NCBI GenBank assembly: GCA_029204225.1
Contig: CM055097.1
Span: forward strand, 51,370,195 to 51,434,194
DNA from: Diphasiastrum complanatum
Taxonomy: Eukaryota; Streptophyta; Lycopodiopsida; Lycopodiales; Lycopodiaceae
DNA: 64,000 nucleotides
Direction of reading: 5' to 3'
Position 1 is the stretch's first letter. Each line of letters begins with the position of its first letter. Below the pieces are notes generated by a model. That model was not told the DNA's origin. It made no database searches and saw only the letters and a program-made list of their open reading frames with translations. A program made the position numbers and the translations under genes. This document shows positions 19,510 to 30,930 of the stretch, piece after piece.

Positions 19510-21541
19510 AAGGTACAATGAAAATTTCAGATATTGCTTATGAGACCAAGATTCATCAGGAGGATCTGTGGCATAAGAGATTGGGACATCCCAATTTCAA
19601 AGCCATGCAATCTATGGTCAAGGAAGGAAAAGTTGTTGGACTACCAAAGACACTGTCAAAGGAGCTTCAACCTTGTGAAGCTTGTGTTTTGGCAAAATCA
19701 CATAGAAGACCTTTTCCAAGACCAAGCATCAAAACACAGCATCCATTTGAACTCATGCACGCTGATGTTCATTTCTCTTCAACCAAAAGCAAAGGAGGAG
19801 CAAATTGCTTTGTTTCTTTTGTAGATGATTATACAAGATATTCTTGGATCTACATGCTATCTTCTAAAGCCATGGTTTATGATGTTTTCCTTACTTTCAA
19901 AGCTTATGTGGAAAAGCATTTTACTTTCAAGTTGAAAGCTTTGAGAAGTGATAGTGGAGTGGAATATACCTCTAACAAGTTTAAAGTTTTTTGTGAGAAA
20001 GAGGGAATACAAAGAGAATTTTCTTGTTCTTATACTCCTCAGCAAAATGGAGTTGCTGAGAGAGAAAATAGAACTTTGTGTGAATGTGCAAAAGCCATTA
20101 GGCTAGAAGCATCTCTACCTAAAAAATTTTGGGAAGAAGCAGTTGCATGTGCAAATTATCTTTGTAATAGACTTCCTAATCTTGCAATAGAAGGAAGAAC
20201 ACCATTTGAGATGTTGTATAAGAAAAAGCCTAAGGTAGATCATCTTAGGATCTTTGGTTGTTTATGCTATGTGCATGTACCTTTAGAGACTAGGAAGAAG
20301 GATGATCCTAGTGCTACTAAAGGAATTTTTGTTGGATATGCATCTTCTAAAAAAGCATATGAAGTTTTTCTTCCCTCTACTAACAAGAATGTTGTAAGTA
20401 GAGATGTGATCTTTCATGAAGATCGGAAATTTAACTTGGATGAAGCAATGATCAACGAGTCTCATGCAGGATCTACAATCATCAATCTTGATGTTGTTCA
20501 AGAAGTGGTGAGGCCGAGGCTTGAGGAGGAGCAACTTCAAGCACCTACACCAAGAAGATCCACAAGAGAAAGATCTGAGCCAAGAAGGCTCACTTATGAT
20601 GAGGGAGGAAGGCAATGGAAGGTGAAACTTCCTATCATGCATTCTTCATATCAGATGAAGAGCCTAAAGATGTCCAAGAAGCACTTTAATCCAAGAAATG
20701 GGTTGAAGCAATGACCCTTGAGTTTGAAGCCTTGATGTCAAACAACACATGGGAGCTTGTGGAGCCACCAAACAACATGCATGTCATTGGATGCAAGTGG
20801 GTATTCAGGATCAAGTACACTAATGATGGATCCATCAACAAATACAAAGCAAGACTTTGTGCCAAAGGTTACTCTCAAATCAAAGGTCTTGACTATGAAG
20901 ACACTTTTGCACCAGTTGAAAAAATGGTAACTATAAGAATTCTCATTTCTCTTGTATGTTATCACAATTGGAGGATGTTTCAGCTTGATGTTTCTAATGC
21001 TTTCTCAATGGTTACCTTGAGGAGGAGATTTACATGGAGCAACCACCTGGATTTGTGAAAGAAGGTGAAGAATCAAAAGTTTGTTTTTTGTTCAAAAGTT
21101 TCTATGGAATAAAACAAGCACCAACGTCTTGATATGCAAGGCTCAACTCCTTTCTCATATCACTCGGATTTTATCTTAGTGAATATGACCCTTTATTGTA
21201 CATTAAGTTTGTAAATAACTTTGTAATTATTCTTCTCATCTATGTAGATGATATCATTCTTAGTGGAAATAATGAGAAGCTATTTGAAGAAACTAAACAT
21301 GCACTTGGCAGTGAATTTAAAATACAAGATCTAGGAGTTCTTCACTACATTTTAGGCCTTGAAATTGACTTTTGGAAAGATCATGCTTTCATAAGTGAAA
21401 GTAGATATGCAATTTCCATGCTTAAGAAATCCAAATGGAAAACTGTAAAGGCATAGATACACCAATTGAGCACATTGTAAAAGTTTCTATAAAAGATGAT
21501 GAAAGATCTTTCGAGGACATCACTCTTTATAGGAGTCTTAT
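19510..21541 (+). pseudogene. Copia-1: integrase to reverse transcriptase, truncated at both ends
   Basis: A 398-codon frame (19518-20714) carries GAG pre-integrase (HQEDLWHKRLGHPNF, CEACVLAKSHR), the integrase core (HADVH, RSDSGVEY, NGVAERENR, so all three catalytic acids are present) and the integrase tail (FGCLCYVHVP, GIFVGYASSKKAY). A frame change at about 20700 leads into reverse transcriptase (NTWELVEPPNN, GCKWVFRIKY, QLDVSNAF), another at about 21000, then YVDDIILSGN and QDLGVLHYILGLEIDF. The frame ends at about 21541, where the 5' LTR of Copia-4 begins. It is closely related to Copia-2. Gag, RNase H and LTRs are missing. Confidence 0.85.
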
Positions 21542-21693
21542 TATTATTTTTAATCATTGATCTAGTATCAGATGCAACCTATCTTGGTTTCTTGTTTGCT
21601 CATCTAATACCTATAGGAATTATGAATCTTTGTTTTGTTACTTGCATTTTTTGTTGTGTTTTTGAACACAAACACAGACTTGCAAAACTACTC

Positions 21694-21698
21694 TATTT
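21694..21698. repeat. TATTT, left target duplication of Copia-3
   Basis: TATTT here and TATTT at 34479-34483 bracket Copia-3. The neighbouring bases CTACTC...TGGGTGCAG match the uninterrupted sequence CTACTCTATTTTTGGGTGCAG of the Copia-4 3' LTR near 39140, which supports this as the insertion point. An extra 81 bp lies between this TATTT and the Copia-3 LTR. Confidence 0.6.
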
Positions 21699-21779
21699 TG
21701 ATGGGGCAAGGGAGATAGAAGTACGCAAACATAGAAGAGAGCAGAAATATTGTGGAACAGCTCTCCCATTCTAACCAGC
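21699..21779. other. 81-bp filler between target duplication and Copia-3 LTR
   Basis: This stretch, from TGATGGGGCAAGG to CTAACCAGC, is absent from the other Copia-4 LTR and from the other Copia-3 LTR. It sits on the 3' side of the minus-strand Copia-3. It may have been copied in during integration or inserted later. No source was seen in the window. Confidence 0.5.
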
Positions 21780-22724
21780 TGCTAAATGCAAAAAACAGTC
21801 TAAAAGAGAGCTTATGCTAAGAGCAATTACAGCCTTAAGAGTTCTAATTGTCCAATAGGATCTTAGAAATTTATTCAGACTCTGAAACTAGAGTATAGTC
21901 CACCGAAGAGATTAGAGATGGTTTGTATGTGGTACCACTGAAATCAGATTTATCGTGAAGTTCTGAAGTAAATGGAGGAGCAGTATGATAACGCATCTGA
22001 TTAGAAGTTGAGGAGTCATAGACGTCCGTGTTCTGATCAAAGTGAGTGAACAAGCGCGATCAAATAGCAATGAAAGTGCATCCAATCACAACAAGCATTC
22101 ACCTACGTTGTACACAGATAAAAGCAAGCTGCTGTTATATTACACTTAAGCACAATACAGAATAGCAATTACAACCAAAATGACGGCGTAACTGAGATGC
22201 TCAAACAATGTGTCTCATGGACGGAGCAACCAGTAATCTGTGCTCGGATGATCTACTTATAGATTTCATCTGTGTATTAATTACAATCAATGCTTGTCAC
22301 CTAATTAAGAAATCCGTTGTACTGGGAAGTATATGGCTTTTGTGACGACTGTACATAATGTATGCGGTCAACAATTACCATCGTTGACACTGACGAGGAC
22401 ATTGCTGGTTCTCTCAGTTCGCATTTTACATGAAGTGGTTTTCTCTCACTTTGCAAATTTTGGGAAGTGCCGGAATGTTCCTCATTCAAAAATAGATGAC
22501 CTTCGGCATTTTTCTCTCTCTTCGAGATTTTGCAAAAAAGCCAAAGGTGTCCTTAAAAAGGCGAAGGTGCCCTTGAAACAGTTTAACTTATGAAAATAGA
22601 TGACCTTCGGCATTTTCTCTCTCTTTGAGAAATAGTCGAAGGTGTCTTCAAAACAGTTAAGCTTTTGAACTATGAAAGTGTCGCATTTCGGAAAAATGCA
22701 AAAAAGCCGAAGCTATGGAAAACA

Positions 22725-23523
22725 TGTTAAAATTGAAAAACAATCCATATTGATTTCTTGGCTTGCTACAAATGTTGTACCATGCAAGTATGTAGCTCAT
22801 TAATGCAAAATGCCAAGTTTGGCCTACATAGAACTCGAGCTACATGGTTATGTATTGTCTAGTTTGATAAATGCAACTTGCATATAGTTTGTAGACATAG
22901 AATTAGCATGATTATGCTTGTAGAAACTCGTGGCAACTCACATGCATTAATTGTAAGTGATCCATAGTGACATGCAAGGCATGCACAAAGTTTATTGGAC
23001 ACATGCATGATGATTTGGACATTTCTAGTTAGAACTAGTACACTTGTAAAAAATTGGTAGAATTTCATGCATGACAAGTGACAAATGTCACATAGACTCT
23101 AGATGTCACTTTAGATGTCATTTTGGAATGGATAGATATGGTTCTACCTCGAGCTACCTCAATCTCCATAAATATGTGTAGCTCTCCACACAATTGATTA
23201 ATGATAACCAAAGTTTTGTAGCTATCTCATGTCATTTTGGATCTAAACAAATATTGCTTATTATCTCTCTAGCTCTCTCTCTCTCTCTAACTCGTGTTGA
23301 GGCTAATGCTCATACATTGAAATCTTGTATTTTTATTCATTCTTTGATTCATTGCTATTATATTCTGTTGATTAGCATGCTAGATTGTGGATTAGCCATT
23401 TCTTCTGAACTAGATTTTGTTGATCAATCTAGAATCAGGTTATAGTGCCAATCACAAAGCTTAATTAAGATCAGTCACTCTTGTGGACATTCCCCACACG
23501 TGTGAATTCTGGAAATTTTGTCA
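22725..23523 (+). repeat. 5' LTR of Copia-2
   Basis: 799 bp, TG...CA. Contains a CT-rich run (23271-23288) that is shorter in the 3' LTR, and the sequence TCTATTTAGT-like promoter elements are not obvious. It ends at TTTTGTCA directly before the primer-binding site. Confidence 0.95.
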
Positions 23524-23538
23524 TGGTATTCAGAGCTA
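23524..23538 (+). other. Primer-binding site of Copia-2
   Basis: TGGTATTCAGAGCTA abuts the LTR end. It matches the initiator tRNA-Met type site TGGTATCAGAGC with one extra T, a one-base insertion that would weaken priming. Confidence 0.8.
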
Positions 23539-24294
23539 CATTAAGCTTTGCATGCCAACAACTCTGATTATACAAGAAACTGAGAGCTAAATCGAGCAAA
23601 AAAGCAGTTTTGCACTTTTTCTAACCTTTCTCTGAAGTTTATTTGGATCAAATCAGACTTGAACTGAACTTTTAGACCTAAATTGAGGAAGTACGTAATT
23701 TTGAAATTTTGCACGTGTGAAAATCAGAGTTTTTCAGTCCCTTTGTTCTCCTTACTTATAGATCCAAAGATAGCAGTGTTATAGCTTGATGGAAAGCACT
23801 TGATCTGCACTTTCCATAAAAATTGAAACCAAATCAATTTGATGTGTCTAGCAAGAGTTATAAGCTCTTAAAGAGGATAGGGATAGGTCCAAAATCTGAG
23901 TGACAGCATTTTGATTTGATTCAATTATACTTTGTCCTGAATCCATTGTTTTGAGCATCCAACACAAGAAACTGTAGATCAAGACTGAGTTTGAAGTATT
24001 TGAACACCCTTTGAGCCTTCTGAGTGTCAATAGTGTTTTCTTTTGAAGCATTTCACACACGCCAAAAGTAGGATTCAAACCAGCCAAAGTGTCTAAAACC
24101 ACTTTTTGTGTCTGATCTAGATAACTTGTCTTGTTGAATATTTGAGATTCATCTCATATATAGTTGCAAGTGTTTCACATAGGAAGGTAGTTCAACCTTG
24201 AAAATACCTATAGTGAAAGAGAGCAGCAACTCTAAGTCTGATAGGAACAAGCTCAAACATATTTCAATCCAATAACTAAGAAGTCTTCATTATA

Positions 24295-25293
24295 ATGGCA
24301 GCTCAGGGAGGATATCTTCTAGAAGCCAGTGAAAGACTAAACACTTCTAATTACTCAATTTGGAAGTGAAGAATGGAGTTTGTTTTGATTCTCCAGGATG
24401 TTATGGATATTGTGCTTGGTGTTGAGGAGGAGCCTCAAGCACAGGTTGAAATTCCTAAATATAAGAAGAGAGCTAGAATGGCTCTACATTTCATTAAGAT
24501 GAATGTATCTAATGAAATTTTGAGAGAGATAGGATCTTGCACTACAGCCAAAGAAGCTTGGGATGCACTAAAGACCATCTATGAAGCAAAGAATACTTCT
24601 AGAATACTCACTCTTAGGAATCAGATTGTCCAAAGTTTCCAAAGAAGTGAAGAGAGTGCATCTAACTATGTTTTGAGAGTTAAAGATTTACATAGAGAGC
24701 TTTCCTGTGTTGGTGTTATCATTAACCAAGTTGAGCTAGTTCAAGTAATACTGAATGGCTTGAGAGATGACTATGATAATCTTGTTCAGTCTTTTGCTAT
24801 TAAGGAGGAATTACCTAATCTAGAAACTCTCCAAGGAATTCTTATTTCTGAAGAATCTAGACAAAGCTATAAACTCTCCAGGATCAACAAACTTGAACAT
24901 GGTGGAAGTGACAAAGCCCTCTTTGTCAAAGGCAAGCAGAAAGGAAGGAGTAAGAACCAATTCTCTCAAGCATACAACAAAGACAAGGCCAAAGATCGAG
25001 ATCAACATGGTGAAGAGGATGATACATCTCATCCCTCTAACTCAAAAACCAAGAAGAAGAAAGTGAAGTGCTTCTTCTGTGGCAAAAAGGGGCACTATGC
25101 CTCTAATTGCTTTAAGAAGAAAAACCAACTCAAGCAAGCTAATCTCTCCAAAGAGATTGAAGAAGATTCTATTGCAAGTGATGGAGAAGGATCACTTATG
25201 GTGTCCAGTTTTTCTTCATCACCTTTCAAGAAATATGGAGCTTGGTACATAGACAGTGGAGCCTCTTCACATATGTGTTGTTCAAGAGTCATT
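24295..25293 (+). pseudogene. Copia-2 gag and protease start, one stop
   Basis: Starts MAAQGGYLLEASERLN at 24295. A TGA at 24370-24372 interrupts WK*RMEF. The remainder is open: UBN2-type gag (KRARMALHFIKMNV, TAKEAWDALKTIYEAKN), a basic stretch, a CCHC zinc knuckle CFFCGKKGHYASNC, and the protease site WYIDSGASSHM at the end. A frame change near 25285 leads into the next frame. Gag would form the particle and the zinc knuckle bind RNA. The single stop looks like a TGG to TGA transition. Confidence 0.9.
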
Positions 25294-26416
25294 TGACTCA
25301 ATCTTACCTTTCAAAGGACTCAAGAGATCTATTTACACAGCTAATGATCATGAGTGTCCAATAGAAGGAATTGGCAACATTCCATTGAAACTTGCTTCTT
25401 CAAAAGTTCTTGCACTTTCTAATGTTCTTTTCATTCCAAAACTTACAAAGAACTTAATTAGTGTGGGAAAGTTGCTTCATAATGGTTGTGATGTAAAATT
25501 CAACTCCAATACTTGTTTTATCAAGAGAAAAGATGAGATCCTTGCTGATGGAACTAGATGTGATGGAGGAGGTGAATATATCTCCAACAAGTTTCATAAT
25601 TATTGTGAAGGTGAAGGAATAAAGAGAGAATTTTCTTGTGCCTATTCTCCATCTCAAAATGGAGTAGCTAAGAGGAAAAACAGATCTTTATGTGAATGTG
25701 CTAAAGCAACTCGAGTAGCAGCCTCTTTGCCTATTGAATATTGGGGTGAAGCTATAAATTGTGCAAACTATTTGTGCAATAGATTACCTCACAATGCTCT
25801 TGCTGGAAAAACACCTTTTGAAGTCTTGTTTCAGAAAAAACCTAAGGTAGATCACCTTAGAGTTTTTGGTTGTACTTGCTTTATTAATATGCCCTTGGAA
25901 ACAAGGAAAAGAGATGATCCTAATTTTGTTAAACGGATCATGGTTGGATATGCATCCAACAAGAAAGCTTACAGGATCTATGTTCCCTCTACCTCAATTG
26001 AGATTAGAGATGTGATATTCCATGAGGATCAAAAATACATTCTTGAGAAGGCCGAGTTCAAAGATTCTCACAAAGATATTCCAATCGTCGCCCTTGAAGA
26101 TCATCATGGAGAGATGGGGAAGAGATTTGAGGAGGAGTCACCTCGAAATTTTTCACCAAGGAGATCTCAAAGAGAAAGATCCGAGCCTAGAAGGCTTACC
26201 TATAAAGATCGAGGAAAGCAAGTGGAAATCAACTCCACTAATTGTGCCTATTTTATCTCTCATGAGGAGCCGAAGGATGTATATGATGCTATCAACTCAA
26301 AGGAATGGTACCTTGCCATAAAGGAAGAATATGATGCTTTGATGGCCAATAATACATGGGAACTTGTGGATCTTCCATCCAACAAGCATACCATTGGTTG
26401 CAAATGGGGTTTTTGA
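25256..26416 (+). pseudogene. Copia-2 protease end, deleted integrase, start of reverse transcriptase
   Basis: Continues protease (KLASSKVLALSNVLFIPKL, ISVGKLLHNGCDV). At KRKDEILADGTR the frame jumps straight to CDGGGEYISNKF, so GAG pre-integrase, the zinc-binding HHCC and the first integrase Asp are deleted (compare Copia-1). The Glu motif reads NGVAKRKNR instead of NGVAERKNR. The integrase tail and the linker (SQRERSEPRRLTY) are intact, then reverse transcriptase starts (NTWELVDLPSN) and stops with TGA after GCKWGF. No functional integrase can be made from this copy. Confidence 0.9.
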
Positions 26417-27808
26417 GTCAAGTATAATTAAGATGGAACAATCAACAAGTACAAGGCTAGGCTTTGTGCTAAAGGATTTGCTCAAGTATATGGACTTGAT
26501 TATGAGGAGACCATTGTCCCAGTTACAAAGATGGTGTCAATTAGAATCATAATTTCTCTTGCTTGTTTTTTCAATTGGCAAATTCGTCAACTAGATGTTT
26601 CTAATGCATTTCTAAATGGCTATCTAGAAGAAGAGATCTATATGGATCAACCTATTGGGTTCATCCATGATGAGGAGAAAGTTTGCTTGCTCTTCAAAAG
26701 TTTATATGGATTAAAGAAATCCCCAAGGTCATGGTATTCTTGACTTAACACCTTTCTTGAGTCACTAGGATTTAATCTTAGTAACTATGATCCTTCCTTA
26801 TATATCAAGTTTTTTGATAAAGATATTGTCATCCTTCTTATTTATGTTGATGATATCATTCTGACAGGAAGTTGTATCAAGTTAGTTGAGAAAACCAAGA
26901 TTGCACCTGGAAAAGAGTCCAAGATGCAAGATCTTGGAAAAATACACTATATTCTAGGATTAGAGATTGACTTTCTTAAAGATAAAGCTTTCATATGTCA
27001 ATCTATGTATGCTCTTTCAATGTTAAAAAAGTTCAATATGTTTAATTGTAAGAGTATAGAAACACCTATGGAACAAAATGTAAAGGACTCTAACAAAGAT
27101 GATGAAAGATCCTTCGAGGACATCACATTTTTTAGAAGTCTTATAGGCTCCTTAATTTGGCTCACAATAACTAGACCTAACATAAGCTTTAGTGTTTATA
27201 AGTTGAGCCAGGCTATGCAAAATCCTTCAATTTATCATTGGAAAAAGGCCAAGAGAGTGCTTAGATATATATCTTCAACTTTTGATTTTGGTTTATTATA
27301 TAAAAGTGAAAATCTTTTTATTATTGGTTATTCTGACTCGGATTTTGCAAGTGATAGAGCAGATCGGAAATCTACAAGTGCTTATGTCATATATCTTGGA
27401 GGAAACTTGATATCTTGGCTTTCCAAAAAGCAAGATATTGTATCACTCTCATCATGTGAAGCTGAGTACAAGGCGCTCACTACAACAACAAAGGAAGTGC
27501 TTTGGATCAAGAGGTTACTAGTGGAGCTAAAGATAATTATGGAAGAAAATATACCTATGATCATGTGTGACAACATTTCAGCTCAAGCCCTTGCCAACAG
27601 TCCAATATTCCATGCAAGGAGCAAACATATCAAAGTTGCACATCACTTCGTGAGAGAGAAGCTCATTGGAGGTGAAATCAAATTGGAGCACATCGACACA
27701 TCATCTTGCATTGCAGATATGCTCACCAAACCTTTGAGCAAAAGTTCCTTCAACAAGCATAGAGCCAACCTTGGAGTTATACCAAGATCCATGTTCAAAT
27801 CAATATAG
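26417..27808 (+). pseudogene. Copia-2 reverse transcriptase and RNase H, stops present
   Basis: Reverse transcriptase blocks: INKYKARLCAKGFAQ, QLDVSNAFLNGYLEEEIYM, SLYGLKKSPRSWY, and the catalytic LIYVDDIIL. Stops fall after the opening codons and at 26742. RNase H is open from 26924 to 27808: QDLGKIHYILGLEIDF, ETPMEQNV, GYSDSDFASD, SSCEAEYKAL, FHARSKHIKVAHHFVRE, ADMLTKPL. It ends at 27808, just ahead of the purine tract. Two of the stops lie where CGA (Arg) is expected, consistent with C-to-T change. Confidence 0.9.
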
Positions 27809-27825
27809 ATCATTTTTAGGAGGAG

Positions 27826-28620
27826 TGTTAAAATTGAAAAACAATCCATATTGATTTCTTGGCTTGCTACAAATGTTGTACCATGCAAGTATGTAGCTCA
27901 TTAATGTAAAATGCCAAGTTTGGCCTACATAGAACTCGAGCTACATGGTTATGTATTGTCTAGTTTGATAGATGCAACTTGCATATAGTTTGTAGACATA
28001 GAATTAGCATGATTATGCTTGTAGAACCTCATGGCAGCTCACATGCATTAATTGTAAGTGATCCATAGTGACATGCAAGGCATGCACAAAGTTTATTGGA
28101 CACATGCATGATGATTTGGACATTTCTAGTTAGAACTAGTATACTTGTAAAAAGTTGGTAGAATTTCATGCATCACAAGTGACAAATGTCACATAGACTC
28201 TAGATGTCACTTTAGATGTCATTTTGGAATGGATAGATATGGTTCTACCTCAAGCTACCTCAATCTCCATAAATATGTGTAGCTCTCCACACAATTGATT
28301 AATGAAGAACCAAAGTTTTGTAGCTATCTCATGTCATTTTGGATCTAAACAAATATTGCTTGTTATCTCTCTAGCTCTCTCTCTCTAACTCGTGTTGAGG
28401 CTAATGCTCATACATTGAAATCTTGTATTTTTATTCATTCTTTGATTCATTGCTATTATATTCTGTTGATTAGCAGGCTAGATTGTGGATTAGCCATTTC
28501 TTCTGAACTAGATTTTGTTGATCAATCTAGAATCAGGTTATAGTGCCAATCACAAAGCTTAATTAAGATCAGTCACTCTGTGAACATTCCCCAAACGTGT
28601 GAATTCTGGAAATTTTGTCA
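27826..28620 (+). repeat. 3' LTR of Copia-2
   Basis: 795 bp, nearly identical to 22725-23523; differences include single transitions and a shorter CT run. Followed directly by the AAACA target duplication. Confidence 0.95.
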
Positions 28621-28637
28621 AAACATAGTTCATTTTT

Positions 28638-28727
28638 GCACACTGTCGCGACACTTAGTGTATTTCTGCAGACTGTTGCAACACTTAGTGTATTTTTGCA
28701 GACTATTGCGACACTTAATGTAATTCT
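28638..28727 (-). repeat. Three 30-bp tandem units in the Copia-3 LTR
   Basis: Each unit contains (G/A)CA(G)ACTGTTGC(G/A)ACACTTAG followed by TGTATTTCT. The same array is at 34078-34167 in the other LTR. On the minus-strand element it lies in the U3 region, where such arrays often act as promoter elements. Confidence 0.7.
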
Positions 28728-29070
28728 ACAGACTTGTTCTAAATGCTAGTTCTTGGAAGTCCTTGAAGATGGCCAAGTCTTCAATGACTTCAAGTAATTA
28801 AACTTAACATCAAGAACTTGAAATTATAATAGGATTGGTTACCCTTTGTTGGAGATCAACCGGAAGCCCGTTGTAGACGTTCTTCAAATAAATTGGATGT
28901 CTAAGATTTGTGATTCCTGTAGGTATCATATGAGCAGACGTAGAACCAAAGTTGGTTTCACCTTACCCTAGATCAATGATCAATAAATATGCAGGAAGAA
29001 TCATGAAATAGAATTAGTCATTCACCAAGGAGAAAACTATGGGCTTAATTTCCAACAGCCCCCTTTAAGA

Positions 29071-29982
29071 TCATGGATGGCACCTTGGTATCTTCGTCAG
29101 GTTCAGCATGTTGAAGAACTTATGGGGCTTGATCCTAGGAAGTTCTTTGGTGAAGATGTTTGCGGCCATTTCTGTTGTGGAGCAGTATTGAAGGATCACT
29201 TGCCCTGAAAAAACTTTCTCCCGAATGAAATGAAACTGGATTTCTATGTGCTTGGATTTGCCATGAAATCTGGGATTCAGTGACAGTGAAATACAGCTCA
29301 AGTTGTCACACAGAATGGTCATAGCATTGAACTAAGTGTGATGTAATTTGTGAAGTAATGACCTCATCCATACAGCTTCTTTTGAAGCTTGACATGTTGC
29401 GATGTACTCTGCCTCTGTCGAAGAAAGCGCAATTGATTTCTGCTTTCTTAAATTCCACGAAATCGGTCCCCCTGCCAGATAGAAACATAACCCAGAGATA
29501 GATTTTCTGGTAGAGACTGTTCCTCCCCAATCTGAGTCAGAGTAGCCTCGCAAGACGAGTGGGTCAATAGCATTTCCATCATAGCATAAAATGTGGTCTA
29601 AACTTTCCTTAATATATCTCATCACTCTCTTTAATGCTTTCCAATGAGAGATCCTAGGATTATACATAAATTGACTTAACGTGCTAATAGTGTATGCTAA
29701 ATCTGGTCTAGTACACAACATTGCATACATTAGAGATCCGATTAGTGAATGATAAGGGCACTTCGCTAAGTCCAGTACTGCATTATCAGTCTTAGCACAA
29801 GAAGGTTTAGTCAATACTATACTTGGATACATTGGGGTATCAATTGGTTTGCAATCAGACATATAAAACTTTTCTAAAATGCCTCTTAGATATGTCTGTT
29901 GGCTAAGATAGATCTTTTTCGGAAGTCTATCTCTAGTAATGTGAATTCCTAGCAAAGAATGAATAGCTCCTAAATCAGTCAT
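29071..29982 (-). pseudogene. Copia-3 RNase H and reverse transcriptase end
   Basis: Two overlapping minus-strand frames. The first (29332-29982) has LGAIHSLLGIHITRD, IDTPMYPSI, SLIGSLMYAMLCTRPDLAY, GYSDSDWGG, KSISGLCFYL, SSTEAEYIA; the second (29071-29322) ends with FHGKSKHIEIQFHFIREKV and MAANIFTKELPR. The RNase H acids are visible (DSDW, TEAEY, D in CDN). One frameshift near 29325 breaks it. Lineage differs from Copia-1/2 and matches Copia-4. Confidence 0.9.
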
Positions 29983-30930
29983 GTCAAATTCCTATGATAG
30001 ATCACTCTTAGTAGTGTGCAGAAGAGAAGTGTTGTTAGACAAAATAAATGCATCATCTACGTAAAGGGCTATGTGAACTGAATTGGTGTCTATATGCTTT
30101 AAATAAACATTACAGTCAGCTGAATTGTTTGCAAATCCTAATTGAATGAGATAAGAGTTGATCCTATCGAACCATGCTCTTGAGGCCTATTTCAGACTGT
30201 AGATTGCTTTGTGCAGCTTGCACACTTTGTGCTCTTGGCCTTTGACTTCGAATCCTTTCGGTTGGAAGGTATACAGCTCCTCTTTGACATTGTCGTTGAG
30301 AAATGTTGTCTTGACATCCATTTGGTGCATTTCAAGGTCTTCCGCCGCTGCTAACGCAATCAAAGTCCTGATTGACTACATCTTGATGGCAGGGCTGAAA
30401 ATTTCTTGATAATCCACTCCTTGGACTTGAGTGAATCCTTTAGCCACCAGCCGTGCTTTCCACTTTGCAATGGAACCATCAAAGTTGATCTTCTTCTTGA
30501 AGATCCACTTGTTGTCGATAACTCTCTTGTGAGTGGGGAAGTCGACTAGTGTCTAGGTCTAATTCGTCAAAAGTGAGTTCTTCTCGCTTTCCATAGCTTC
30601 TTGCCACTTCACAGCATCCTTGGAGTTAATTGCTTTGGCTAGGCTCTCTGGTTCTTCTGATGAAGTCCAGAATGATTGAGGTGCATACCTCTCAAGAACT
30701 GTCCGAGTCCGTGAGGATCTGCGGACATTGGATTGACCAAGATGCAATGATGCTTTTTCTTGAATTTCTTCATATCTGTTCGAGCTAGCTTGGTCTGGTC
30801 TGATGACAGGTATTGTCAGCTGCTCGGCTTCTGTAACTGTAGCTGCAGGTTCTGTAGAAGGAACATCAACGTTGGAAGAATCCATGCTACGTAAAATAGG
30901 ATGAAATGACATAGCATCGTTTGAAATCAT
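29983..30930 (-). pseudogene. Copia-3 reverse transcriptase core and linker, multiply broken
   Basis: The antisense of 30180-30560 encodes the reverse transcriptase start ([14 protein letters not shown]-like, [21 protein letters not shown]) with stops. The frame 30559-30930 is the integrase-RT linker (SRTRTVLERYAPQSF, AINSKDAVKWQEAMESEKNS). Its homologue in Copia-4 lies at 37178-37822. No complete reverse transcriptase frame remains. Confidence 0.8.

Larger units (their letters stand above)
22725..28620 (+). mobile_element. Copia-2: complete LTR retrotransposon with TSD AAACA
   Basis: 5' LTR 22725-23523 and 3' LTR 27826-28620, both TGTTAAAATTG...TTTTGTCA. The 5-bp target duplication AAACA is at 22720-22724 and 28621-28625. 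PBS follows the 5' LTR at 23524; purine tract TTTTTAGGAGGAG is at 27813-27825. By eye the LTRs differ at about 15-20 of 795 positions (near 2 percent), so this is the youngest insertion here. The internal region still has gag and pol but with stops and a deletion of half the integrase, so it probably moved using proteins from another copy. Confidence 0.95.
21780..29057 (-). repeat. Left (3') LTR of Copia-3, split by Copia-2
   Basis: The halves 21780-22724 and 28621-29057 together align with 33153-34478. The break is exactly at the Copia-2 insertion, with AAACA duplicated at both edges. It includes three 30-bp units, GCAGACTGTTGCGACACTTAG-like, at 28638-28727. Confidence 0.9.

Noticed and set aside
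19288-19521. 77-codon frame directly before Copia-1
   Set aside because: No similarity to gag and it ends where recognisable copia sequence starts; probably flanking sequence.
28638-28727. CRISPR-like array
   Set aside because: The 30-bp units are directly adjacent with no spacers and lie in an LTR of a plant retrotransposon.
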